Of a stretch of DNA of 64,000 nt, positions 37,799 through 46,171 are shown one piece after another (within the stretch, counting starts at the first letter, position 1; each line of letters opens with the position of its first letter). A program made the position numbers and the translations under genes. Source of the stretch: Dyella nitratireducens (GTDB lineage: Bacteria > Pseudomonadota > Gammaproteobacteria > Xanthomonadales > Rhodanobacteraceae). A model generated the notes under the pieces. The model was not told the origin of the DNA. It saw only the letters and a list, made by a program, of their open reading frames with translations, and did no database searches. The stretch lies in NCBI RefSeq assembly GCF_014642835.1, contig NZ_BMJA01000001.1, positions 564,540 to 628,539 on the forward strand. The letters are read 5' to 3'.

Positions 37799-39394
37799 CT
37801 AAGCGTGATCCGGAGCTGGCTCCCCGCGCCAAAAGGAAAATACCAGCAACACGGCGGCTAATGCCAAATAGGCACCCGCAAACTGGAAGGCGATCGTGCG
37901 CATCGCCGGATCAAGTGTCCATGGCAGATACAGATTGCCGGCCGGCATGACGGAGTGGATGATGCCGAACAAGGTCAGCCCGCCGCCCAGCAATGCGATC
38001 CATGCTGCATGACGCGGTTTGTGATCGATCATCGCAACGACGAAGCTGGCCCAGATCATCGAGGTAATGATGAAGCCATTGCCCAACACGTTAATCACAG
38101 CCAGTTCGGAAATACCTTGCGAGGCATCGTTGTAGAGCGCCATGAAATGATCCGGCGCAACATAGGTAGGATCGCCCAGCTTGATCGCGACCATGCGCGC
38201 GATGGCGGGAAAGAAGCTGAACACCACGGCCGCCGCGTAGCGTAGCGGCGTTGCTTCGAACGCCTGCGTGGTGATGCTGATGGCGATGAAGATCAGGATC
38301 GGCGCAAGCACCGCCAGCGGCAGCATTTCCACCAGGTTGGAGAGGTAGCCGAAGATGCCGCCCAGACCCACCACGATGCCGGTGATCAGGGTATAGCCCG
38401 TGCGTGCACCCATCGCGCGAAACGCCGGCTGGCCGATGTACGGCGTGGTTTGCGCCACGCCGCCGCAGAAGCCGGCAGCCAGCGTGGCCAGTGCTTCCAC
38501 CAGCAGGATGTCGCGCGTGTTGTAGTCGTCGCCAGCGGCACGAGCGCTCTCGGTGACGTTGATGCCGCCCACCACCATCAGCAATCCGAACGGCAGGATC
38601 AACGATAGATACGGAATCGTCAGCGGCAGGCCATGCAGCCATGCCAGCGTCGGCCACGGCAAGGCAAAGCGCCACTGCCACGCGGCCATCGGGTGATAGC
38701 CATGCCCCAGCCAGCCCAGCGGCCCCAGCACTTCATACAGCAGCACGCCGACGACGAAAGCCACCAGCACGCCAGGCAGGTTCCATGGCATATGTCCGCG
38801 TGCCACCAATGCATACAGCACCACGCCAAGGCCGGCGAAACCGACCACGGGCACTTTCATGATTTCCACCAGCGGCAGAAAACCCATCAGCACCAGCGCA
38901 ATGCCGGCAATGGAGCCAAGCAAACCTGCGCGCGGCACGTGCCGCTGAACCATCGGGCCGAAAAACGACAGCACGGTCTTGAGCACACCCATGACTACCA
39001 GCGAGGCCATGCCGAGCTGCCAGGTGGCGATCGCCGCGGCGTGCTCGTCCATGCCGGACTGCTTGTAATGCAGAAAGGCCGGACCGAGCACCAGCAGCGC
39101 CATGCCGATGGTGGTAGGTGCATCGACACCCAGCGGCATGGCCGTGGTTTTTGCGTTGCCGGTGCGCCTGGCCACACGGCGCGCCATCATCGTGTACGCA
39201 AGATTGCCGAGCAGGATACCCAGCGTGGTGCCGGGGAACATGCGCGTGTAAACCAGGTCGGCGGGGAAGCCGAAGATGCCGATCAAGGCTGTGGCGAGGA
39301 AAGCCATCACGGACAGGTTGTCCACCAGCAGGCCCAGGAAGCCGTTGAAGTCGGCGCTGACGACGTGGGGGAGTTTGCTGGTGGGTTGGGTCAC
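37799..39394 (-). CDS. NCS2-family (xanthine/uracil-type) permease
   Basis: A 531-residue inner-membrane protein with about 12 hydrophobic segments. The GTG at 39394 is chosen; the open frame to 39475 runs into the family A repeat and has no better start. It resembles nucleobase permeases (NNLAYTMMARRV region, TTAMPLGVDAPTTIGMALLVLGPAFL, GGINVTESARAAGDDYNTRDILLVEALATL, GGVAQTTPYIGQPAFRAMGARTGYT). The NVTES and ARTGYT segments correspond to the conserved half-helices of NCS2 proteins. Transport of a purine or related compound by proton symport is the likely role; the substrate cannot be read. Confidence 0.82.
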   Translation of the reverse strand: MTQPTSKLPHVVSADFNGFLGLLVDNLSVMAFLATALIGIFGFPADLVYTRMFPGTTLGILLGNLAYTMMARRVARRTGNAKTTAMPLGVDAPTTIGMALLVLGPAFLHYKQSGMDEHAAAIATWQLGMASLVVMGVLKTVLSFFGPMVQRHVPRAGLLGSIAGIALVLMGFLPLVEIMKVPVVGFAGLGVVLYALVARGHMPWNLPGVLVAFVVGVLLYEVLGPLGWLGHGYHPMAAWQWRFALPWPTLAWLHGLPLTIPYLSLILPFGLLMVVGGINVTESARAAGDDYNTRDILLVEALATLAAGFCGGVAQTTPYIGQPAFRAMGARTGYTLITGIVVGLGGIFGYLSNLVEMLPLAVLAPILIFIAISITTQAFEATPLRYAAAVVFSFFPAIARMVAIKLGDPTYVAPDHFMALYNDASQGISELAVINVLGNGFIITSMIWASFVVAMIDHKPRHAAWIALLGGGLTLFGIIHSVMPAGNLYLPWTLDPAMRTIAFQFAGAYLALAAVLLVFSFWRGEPAPDHA

Positions 39395-39415
39395 GATGCG
39401 TCTCGATGTGCGGAT

Positions 39416-39485
39416 GTAGGTTGGGGTGTAAACCCCAACATGGGATGCCAAGCATGGCGATGTTGGGGTTTGCACCCCAACCTAC
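39416..39485. repeat. Family A palindromic repeat, copy 5
   Basis: Arms GTAGGTTGGGGTGTAAACC and TGGGGTTTGCACCCCAACC. It lies in the 5' leader of the permease gene and downstream of the DUF3574 lipoprotein, both on the minus strand. Confidence 0.88.
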
Positions 39486-39497
39486 GATGAGATGCCG

Positions 39498-39950
39498 TTA
39501 GAACGACACATCCGCCGGCTGCGTCACCCGCAACACCGACTGGTCGCCCGTACGCTGTTTCCACGCTGCGCGAATCGCGTCGATCTTGCCGCGGTTGTCG
39601 CTCGTATCGGGGTAATAGATCACCAGCATTTTCGAATGCAGGCGTTCGGGCGTGGATTCCTGTTTACCCTGCCATTGCCCGTACACGTCGATAACCGTCA
39701 GGCCATCGGGAAAACGCGGCGTGACTTCCTTGTCGAGAAAGGCGCGCCATTGCGCTTCGCTGATGCCCTGCTCCGGGTGATCCGCCGGGCCAAGGCCGAA
39801 AAAGAGCTTGGTATCCACCCAGCCTTGCGTTTGCGCCGGATGCGCTGCATCCCCTTGCAAGGTGGAAGAGGTGACGGGTGCCGAGGTGGTGGCACAGGCA
39901 GCGAGCTGGAACGCAAACACGGCGGCAAGCAGCGAACGGTGAATCTTCAT
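39498..39950 (-). CDS. DUF3574 lipoprotein
   Basis: A 150-residue protein starting MKIHRSLLAAVFAFQLAAC, a lipoprotein signal with the lipid-accepting Cys19. The mature part has TKLFFGLGPADHPEQGISEAQWRAFLDKEVTPRFPDGLTVIDVYGQWQG, the conserved core of DUF3574, whose function is unknown. It is divergent from TonB receptor 2 and upstream of the permease gene on the same strand (about 100 bp between), with a family A repeat between. Confidence 0.85.
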   Translation of the reverse strand: MKIHRSLLAAVFAFQLAACATTSAPVTSSTLQGDAAHPAQTQGWVDTKLFFGLGPADHPEQGISEAQWRAFLDKEVTPRFPDGLTVIDVYGQWQGKQESTPERLHSKMLVIYYPDTSDNRGKIDAIRAAWKQRTGDQSVLRVTQPADVSF

Positions 39951-40404
39951 GCACTCCCCTTCAAAACGTTTGGACGTCCAGACGGTGCGTCCTGCCCGCG
40001 AGTATTGATGACGGGTCGCCGCCTTCGCAACCTGCCACGACGGCTCGAGGCCACCGATGTTTCAAACAAACCCATCGCAATTTGTTGCGTCAGCACACCG
40101 TAAGCCATCTCGCCTTATAGGCATAGCACCATTGGTAAAAAATTTCTTCCAACTGGTTTATTGACGCAAATTCAAAGGCCTTGGTTGGCATATCTCGACC
40201 CGGTATGCACTGCGCGGTTTTTGCGATCTAGACAAGCCCGCGTCATTACGATAAAAAATTTGTTACATCGCAGCATTGGGAGGGAGCCGGCGCTTAGATC
40301 GGCTTCTGCGATGTTTTCCATTTGTCATGACAGGCCATCCAAGTACCAGCAAAGACTGGGCGCGCGCTGTTTGTCGGCACATTTCGTTCCGGGGAATACC
40401 AGGC
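39951..40404. other. Long divergent region upstream of TonB receptor 2
   Basis: A 454 bp region with no convincing gene. It has the dyad CGCAA-TTTG-TTGCG at 40076-40089 and two A/T tracts of the form TAAAAAATTT at about 40136 and 40252, 116 bp apart, in otherwise GC-rich DNA. These are probably control elements for the receptor or the lipoprotein. Confidence 0.5.
40076..40089. promoter_or_regulatory. Candidate operator dyad CGCAA-N4-TTGCG
   Basis: A perfect 5 bp inverted repeat with a 4 bp spacer, 126 bp from the lipoprotein start and about 315 bp from the TonB receptor start. GACGCAAATTC at about 40162 repeats part of it. It could be a regulator site; none is proven. Confidence 0.3.
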
Positions 40405-42789
40405 ATGCATAGATCCGCAGTTCGTCGTCACAAACCGCTTTGGCTTGCACTGGCCACGGCCCTGATACTTGGCACGGTCGGCACCGCACACGCGGACGAC
40501 ACACCGCAATCATCCAGCAACAGCAACAGCGGCACGAACGACAAGACCCGCAAGAGCACCACGCTTTCCACCGTCAGCGTCAATGCGCAGTCGCTGGCTG
40601 GCGGCTTGATGGCCGTCCAGGACCAGCCCAAGCAGGTGTCGACGATCACCGCGCAGGCGATCGCCGAGGTGCCGATCACGGCGGATTACACGCAGATGAT
40701 CAACAGCGCGCCAGGCGTGAACTCCGCTTCCAGCGATGGCTTCGGTCTTACCGATGCCAGCAGCTATACGATCCGCGGCTTCAACGCGAGCGAGATCGGC
40801 GTCACGCTCGACGGCGTGCCGGTGAACGATGCGGGCAACTACGTTCCCTACGCCTCGGAATACGGCGAGGCGCGCAACTACGAATCCATCAACGTATCGC
40901 AAGGTTCGGCCGACCTGGACATGCCCGATCTCGGTGCAGTGGGCGGCCATATCAGCTTCATCACGCGCACACCGACTGAGAATTTCAACGTCTACGCGGG
41001 CCAGACGTTCGGCAGCAACGATGCGCGAAGCACCTACCTGCGCTTCAACACCGGTGCGATCGGTCCGGTACGCAGCTGGATTTCGATATCGCGCAACTCG
41101 GATGACAAGTGGCGTGGCGGCGGCTACAACCACATCGACCGTATTCAGGCCAAATCGGTGTGGACGATCGACGACAACAACAGCGTTACCGCCAACTTCA
41201 ATCTCAACCGCGAACACAATTATTTCTACATGCCGCTGACCAAGGCGCAGGCGGCGCAGTACGGCTACAGCTACGACTACGGCACGACCTGGACGCCCAC
41301 GCCAGCCGGCGGCTTCCCCGCCAGCGCGCTTTACAGCGATCCGGCCACGCTAACCCAGGTCAATTACTACCGGCTGTTCCAGAACCCGTTCAAGTCATGG
41401 GTGGCGAGCGTGAACGGCGAGTTCAAGCTCAGCAACAATCTTTCGCTTTCCGTCATTCCCTACTTCCAGTTCGGTGACGGCAACGGCAGCTTCGGTGGAT
41501 TCCTGCCGCTGCAGTTCAATGCGAAGGGGCAGCCGATCGTACAGTCCAACCAGTTCGCGGATGGCCAATACACGGTGTATGAAGCGTATCGCCCGATCAC
41601 CTATCGCCCGGGTATCAATGCGAAGTTCACGCTGGAACTGGGATTGGACAACACGCTCGACTGGGGCATCTGGTACGAGCGCTCGCGCCAGCTGGAATAC
41701 ATTGATGCGTCGTACGTCGATCCGAATACCGGCATACCGGTATCTGTGTGGGGCGACAAAGATCTGCTTACGTATAGCAACGGACAGGTCTGGAAAAACT
41801 ACTCCGAGTACGACGTCACCACGGTGAAGAAGGCGTTCGTGGAAGACACCTGGACGCCCAACGATGCATGGACGTTCAACGCCGGCGTAGCCTATCTGCA
41901 TACAGAGCGCGCCAATCAGTTCGTGCTGTATCCCGGCAATCCCGATCCGGTGGATTGGACGTCCTACCAGAACTCCGACGACCGCTATCATCGCTTCCTG
42001 CCGACGGCGGGCGCTTCGTGGAAGCTGGATGACAACAACCAGCTTTACTACAGCATCACCCGCACCTTCCGCGCGCCACCGGACGATGCCACATTCGGCA
42101 ACTCGCGGCTCGGCCTGCCGCCGCCGATGCCGGAAAGCGCATGGTCGAACGAGATCGGCTGGCGCTTCACGCAAGGACCGCTCACGCTGCACACCGATGC
42201 GTACCTGGCCAACATGGGCAATCGCACGGCCGTGGGCCTGGACCCCAACACCTTCATCAACTACTACATCAACGCCGGTCGCGTGCGCATGGCTGGCGTG
42301 AATGCCGAAGGCAACCTGGACCTGGGGCACGGCTTCACGCTGTACAGCTCGTACACCTATACGCAGGCGAAGGTGGAGCAGGATCTGAACCTGCCAGCCA
42401 CCCCGGATACCGCTGCTGCGTTCTACGACACCAAGGGCAAACAGTTTCCTGGCACACCGCGCAACATGTCGTACCTTGGTGCACGCTATTCGGCGAACGG
42501 CTTGACGTTGAACCTCAACGGCAAGTTCACCGGTAGCGAGTACGGCGACTTCTTGAACACGGAGCGCGTGTCGTCAAACTTCACCTTGAACGGCAGCGCC
42601 AGCTACGAACTGCCGGATTTCAGCGTGCTGCACAAGCCGACGATCGCCATCAATGCGCTGAACCTGCTCAACCGGCGCTATTTGATGCTGCCGTCGAGCC
42701 CGACGCTGTCGGCGGGGCAATCGTCGCCGACGTATTACGTGGGGGCGCCGCGGCAGTGGTATGTGACGCTTAGTACGGAGTTGTTCTGA
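40405..42789 (+). CDS. TonB-dependent outer-membrane receptor 2
   Basis: A 794-residue receptor. The ATG at 40405 starts directly at a signal peptide (MHRSAVRRHKPLWLALATALILGTVGTAHA). The plug (about 50-190) has VSTITAQAIAEVPITADYTQMINSAPGVNSAS, YTIRGFNASEIGVTLDGVPVNDAGN and SINVSQGSADLDMPDLGAVGGHISF; the barrel ends in VTLSTELF with terminal Phe. It is unlike receptor 1 in sequence beyond the family core. Aromatic-rich, long extracellular loops are typical of Xanthomonadales receptors. The ligand is unknown. It is divergent from the DUF3574 lipoprotein. Confidence 0.92.
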   Translation: MHRSAVRRHKPLWLALATALILGTVGTAHADDTPQSSSNSNSGTNDKTRKSTTLSTVSVNAQSLAGGLMAVQDQPKQVSTITAQAIAEVPITADYTQMINSAPGVNSASSDGFGLTDASSYTIRGFNASEIGVTLDGVPVNDAGNYVPYASEYGEARNYESINVSQGSADLDMPDLGAVGGHISFITRTPTENFNVYAGQTFGSNDARSTYLRFNTGAIGPVRSWISISRNSDDKWRGGGYNHIDRIQAKSVWTIDDNNSVTANFNLNREHNYFYMPLTKAQAAQYGYSYDYGTTWTPTPAGGFPASALYSDPATLTQVNYYRLFQNPFKSWVASVNGEFKLSNNLSLSVIPYFQFGDGNGSFGGFLPLQFNAKGQPIVQSNQFADGQYTVYEAYRPITYRPGINAKFTLELGLDNTLDWGIWYERSRQLEYIDASYVDPNTGIPVSVWGDKDLLTYSNGQVWKNYSEYDVTTVKKAFVEDTWTPNDAWTFNAGVAYLHTERANQFVLYPGNPDPVDWTSYQNSDDRYHRFLPTAGASWKLDDNNQLYYSITRTFRAPPDDATFGNSRLGLPPPMPESAWSNEIGWRFTQGPLTLHTDAYLANMGNRTAVGLDPNTFINYYINAGRVRMAGVNAEGNLDLGHGFTLYSSYTYTQAKVEQDLNLPATPDTAAAFYDTKGKQFPGTPRNMSYLGARYSANGLTLNLNGKFTGSEYGDFLNTERVSSNFTLNGSASYELPDFSVLHKPTIAINALNLLNRRYLMLPSSPTLSAGQSSPTYYVGAPRQWYVTLSTELF

Positions 42790-42861
42790 TCTGGCACCCA
42801 TGACTCCCTCTCCCGGTTGGGGTGAGGGACACGGCTGGATTCGAACCCCAGTCGAAACTGC

Positions 42862-42938
42862 GTAGGTTGGGTTAGCGCAACGTAACCCAACATATTCGAA
42901 GCGGCCTTGTTGGGTTACGCTGCGCTAACCCAACCTAC
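42862..42938. repeat. Family A repeat variant with GGGTTAGCGCAACG arms
   Basis: The same GTAGGTTGGG ends as the family, but the inner arm reads TTAGCGCAACGTAACCC instead of GTGCAAACCCC. It lies between convergent genes (TonB receptor 2 and NDH-2). Confidence 0.85.
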
Positions 42939-42949
42939 GCGCTACAGAC

Positions 42950-44212
42950 TCAGGACTTGCGGCTAAGAATGATCCTCGCCCCACGGTCTCCCTTGATGTA
43001 AAGCCACAACCAATTCAACGCCACCATCAAGCGATTGCGCACACCGATCAAGAAATAGATGTGCGCCAGCGCCCACATCGCCCACGCTACCCGCCCGCGC
43101 AGTTTCACCTTCCCGAAATCCACCACCGCCGTGTGCTTGCCGATGGTGGACAGGTTGCCGTAGTTGCGATAACGGAAAGGACGCGGCGCCGGACGGTTGT
43201 GTAACCGCGCCTTGATCAATTCCGCTACGTACTGTCCTTGTTGCTTGGCGGCGGGAGCGAGACCGGGAACCGGCTTGCCGTTTTCCTGCTCGACCAGGGC
43301 CGTATCGCCGATCACGAAAATGTCTGGGTGCGCGGCAACGTGGAGATCGCCTTCCACCTTGACGCGACCGGCTCTATCCGCCGGCACGTTCAACCATTGC
43401 GCCGCCGGCGATGCGCGCACGCCAGCCGCCCAGAACACCGCGCCGGCATCGATGCGCTTGTCGTTGCAAACGACACCATCGGCGTGGCATTCGGTCACCG
43501 GACAATTCAGCATGACCGTGACGCCGATGTGCTCCATGGTCTTTAGCACGTAATCGGACAGCGGCTCCGGGAAGCTGGACAATACCCTCGACGCGGCTTC
43601 AACCACGATGACGCGTGCCGTGCGTGTATCGGCGTGTCGAAAATCCCCGGGCATTTCTTCGAGCGCCAGTTCAGCGATGGTGCAAGCCAATTCCACGCCC
43701 GTAGCACCGGCACCAATCACCACGAAGGTCTGCAGCTTCTGCCGTTTGTCCGGATCGGGTTCGCGCTCGGCCTGTTCGAACACCGTCAGCAGATGCTGCC
43801 GGATCGACAAGGCATCGCCCAAGGTTTTCAGCCCTGGCGCAAACTGCGCCCACTCGTCATGGCCGAAGTAAGCATGCGTGGCACCGGTGGCGATCACCAG
43901 CGTGTCGTACGGTATGCGCTTGCCATCGGTGAGCCGCACGGTCTTGGCGGTCGTGTCGACACCGTCCACCTCGGCCATCAGTGTGGTGACGTTCTTGAAG
44001 CGACGCAGCACATGCCGGATCGGCCATGCGATCTGGGAAATATCCAGGGCAGCGCCCGCCACCTGGTAAAGCAGCGGTTGGAAGACATGATGATTGCTGC
44101 GATCGATCACCGTGACGTCCACGGGTTGATGGCCTAGGTGCCTGGCGGCTTCCAAGCCACCGAAGCCGGCGCCGATGATGACGACGCGATGCAGAGGTGA
44201 GGTGGCCTTCAA
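42950..44212 (-). CDS. Type II NADH dehydrogenase (NDH-2-like FAD oxidoreductase)
   Basis: A 420-residue flavoprotein that passes electrons from NADH to quinone without pumping protons. The TTG at 44212 is chosen because AAGGAG lies exactly seven bases upstream; ATG at 44239 is an alternative. Features are the FAD motif VVIIGAGFGGLEAARHLG, the NAD motif VVIGAGATGVELACTIAEL, and VFWAAGVRASPAA and FVIGDTALVEQENG near the flavin. The C-terminal WALAHIYFLIGVRNRLMVALNWLWLYIKG is the amphipathic membrane anchor of NDH-2. It lies downstream of the GlxA regulator with a family A repeat between. No co-transcribed partner is visible. Confidence 0.9.
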   Translation of the reverse strand: MKATSPLHRVVIIGAGFGGLEAARHLGHQPVDVTVIDRSNHHVFQPLLYQVAGAALDISQIAWPIRHVLRRFKNVTTLMAEVDGVDTTAKTVRLTDGKRIPYDTLVIATGATHAYFGHDEWAQFAPGLKTLGDALSIRQHLLTVFEQAEREPDPDKRQKLQTFVVIGAGATGVELACTIAELALEEMPGDFRHADTRTARVIVVEAASRVLSSFPEPLSDYVLKTMEHIGVTVMLNCPVTECHADGVVCNDKRIDAGAVFWAAGVRASPAAQWLNVPADRAGRVKVEGDLHVAAHPDIFVIGDTALVEQENGKPVPGLAPAAKQQGQYVAELIKARLHNRPAPRPFRYRNYGNLSTIGKHTAVVDFGKVKLRGRVAWAMWALAHIYFLIGVRNRLMVALNWLWLYIKGDRGARIILSRKS

Positions 44213-44283
44213 ATGACTTCTCCTTGGCTTGCCGAACATAACCGTTCGAGGATACATGGCGCCGTACATAGCGCACGTGCTTT

Positions 44284-44357
44284 GTAGGTTGGGGTGCAAA
44301 CCCCAACATTGCCATGCCTGTGCAGGTGGCGATGTTGGGGTTTGCACCCCAACCTAC
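44284..44357. repeat. Family A palindromic repeat, copy 6 (supplies a stop codon)
   Basis: Standard arms with outer GTAGG ends. Its right-hand end provides the TAG stop of the GlxA regulator (44354-44356). It sits between the two minus-strand genes. Confidence 0.9.
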
Positions 44358-45319
44358 ATAGCGATGGGCATGTAACGCTTGCGATACTCGGCCGGTGTCA
44401 CACCCACATGCTTGGCAAACACGCGCCGGAACGTATCGATGTTTTGGAAACCGCATTTCGCAGCCACCTGCTTCGGCGCCGCGTGACCGCCTTCAAACAG
44501 CGCGCGAGCCGCCGCAATGCGTGCCGCTTCGACCCATGCTGCCGGCGTGCTGCCTACTTCGGTATGGAACAGTCGTGCAAAATGACGTGGACTGAGGCCT
44601 GCTCGCTCGGCAAGCTCCGGAACACTGTGGTCCAGCTCGGGATGCGCCACGATCCAACGTTGCACTTCCTGCAATACCGAACGTCCTGCAGGCCGTGTTT
44701 CACCGCTTCGGCTGAACTGCATCTGCCCACCCGGCCGCTTGAAAAACATGACCAGTTGGGAAGCGACGCGCATGGCAATGTCGCGGCCCAGGTCTTCTTC
44801 GACCAGCGATAGCGACAGGTCCAACCCCGCCGTCACGCCTGCCGCCGTGCGTAATTTTCCGTCGCGCACGTAAAGTGCGTCTTCGTCGACGGTGACTGAG
44901 GGATGTTCCTGCCGCAGACGTTCTGCGGCTGCCCAATGCGTGGTGATGTGCTTTCCGCGCAGCAAGCCAGTGCCGGCAAGCACGAATGCGCCGGTGCAGA
45001 CCGAGCCATACCGACGTGCGCGGACCGCCATGCCGCACAGCCAGCTGAGCGTTGCATCCGGCATCGCATAGTCGGCGGCGTGCGGGGCACCTGCCACCAG
45101 CAAGGTATCGACACGTTCGTCTGATTCGCCTGCCACCCGGTCCGGCAGCAGGCGCACGCCGGACGAACTGATCAGTGGACCGCGCTTGCAAGCCATCACC
45201 TGCAGCGCGTAGAACGCCTGCCCCGCCTCAATATTGGCCTGGGCAAAGACGTCGAGCGGACCGGAAACATCCAGCAACTGCACGCCGGGTAGCGCCAGCA
45301 AAGCGATCGTCTTGGCCAT
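44354..45319 (-). CDS. GlxA-type transcriptional regulator (DJ-1/PfpI domain plus AraC HTH)
   Basis: A 321-residue regulator. The N-terminal DJ-1/PfpI-like domain (about 3-185) has TIALLALPGVQLLDVSGPLDVFAQAN and YGSVCTGAFVLAGTGLLRGKHITTHW, with a Cys in the nucleophile-elbow position. The C-terminal AraC helix-turn-helix pair covers about 215-318 (SVPELAERAGLSPRHFARLFHTEVGSTPAAWVEAARIAAARALFE and VAAKCGFQNIDTFRRVFAKHVGVTPAEYRKRY). AGGAG lies six bases before the ATG at 45319. Such regulators often sense small metabolites. It is divergent from the HD-domain protein (115 bp). The TAG stop lies in the family A repeat. Confidence 0.92.
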   Translation of the reverse strand: MAKTIALLALPGVQLLDVSGPLDVFAQANIEAGQAFYALQVMACKRGPLISSSGVRLLPDRVAGESDERVDTLLVAGAPHAADYAMPDATLSWLCGMAVRARRYGSVCTGAFVLAGTGLLRGKHITTHWAAAERLRQEHPSVTVDEDALYVRDGKLRTAAGVTAGLDLSLSLVEEDLGRDIAMRVASQLVMFFKRPGGQMQFSRSGETRPAGRSVLQEVQRWIVAHPELDHSVPELAERAGLSPRHFARLFHTEVGSTPAAWVEAARIAAARALFEGGHAAPKQVAAKCGFQNIDTFRRVFAKHVGVTPAEYRKRYMPIAM

Positions 45320-45434
45320 GCCTGACTCCTGTGTCCGTGATGCGCGGAGGATGGCAGTATATGACGTATTACGCCATTTGATGACATGCGCGATGCGAAT
45401 GACACTGGGCTTGCTTCCTCTCAGGAGACTTCCC

Positions 45435-46076
45435 ATGGCACTCACCATCAATGGCATCGGCATTCCCGACAGCCAGCTCGCACGCGAAATCACCGATCTG
45501 GTGCGCGATACCGCATCGCCGCTGCTGTTTCACCATTCAAGCCGCGTCTATTACTTTGGCGCACTGGCCGGCAAGCGCCGCGGCCTTTCGTTCGATGCCG
45601 AATTGCTGTACGCAGGCGCGATGTTCCATGACATGGGGCTTACCCCGCTGCATCGCAGCCCCGACCTGCGCTTTGAAGTCGACGGCGCCAACGTCGCGCG
45701 CGACTTCCTTCACCGCCATGGCATTGCCCAGGCGGACATCGATACGGTTTGGACGGCTATTGCCCTGCATACCACGCCGGGCATTCCGGAGCACATGCAC
45801 CCTGTGGTTGCGCTGGTGACGGCCGGTGTGGAAATGGACGTGCTTGGCATCGACTATCAGCGTTTCGGCGCGCAGGAACGCGAGGCGGTGGTGCATGTGC
45901 ATCCGCGTGGCAGCCACTTCAAGGAAGCCATTATCCAGACCTTCTACGACGGGATTCACCACAAGCCGGAGACGACATTCGGCAACGTAAAAGGCGACGT
46001 GATTGCGGATAAGCAACGCGGTTTTGTCCCCGGCAATTTCTGCAGCGTGATCCGCGGCTCGGCGTGGCCCGAGTAG
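45435..46076 (+). CDS. HD-domain phosphohydrolase-fold protein, cyanamide hydratase-like
   Basis: A 213-residue protein. AGGAG lies seven bases before the ATG. The HD core has FHHSSRVYYF (first His), AMFHDMGLTPLH (the His-Asp pair), and ALHTTPGIPEHMHPVVALV, the spacing seen in the HD family that includes fungal cyanamide hydratase and its bacterial relatives. These proteins bind a metal ion and hydrate small nitrile-like compounds such as cyanamide. The conserved EMDVLGIDY segment is also present. The GlxA regulator is divergent and likely controls it. The exact reaction is inferred. Confidence 0.82.
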   Translation: MALTINGIGIPDSQLAREITDLVRDTASPLLFHHSSRVYYFGALAGKRRGLSFDAELLYAGAMFHDMGLTPLHRSPDLRFEVDGANVARDFLHRHGIAQADIDTVWTAIALHTTPGIPEHMHPVVALVTAGVEMDVLGIDYQRFGAQEREAVVHVHPRGSHFKEAIIQTFYDGIHHKPETTFGNVKGDVIADKQRGFVPGNFCSVIRGSAWPE

Positions 46077-46171
46077 CACTGCTTCGGCGTGATGCGTACT
46101 GCCAATGGGACTACGCATCACGGGGTGTCTCTGTTACCGTCACGCAGCCGACACCTATGGGGAAACCGTTT

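Noticed and set aside
39395-39475. Extension of the permease N-terminus through the family A repeat
   Set aside because: The extra residues are translated repeat sequence; the same MQTPTS-type peptide appears at other copies, so it is not protein-coding.
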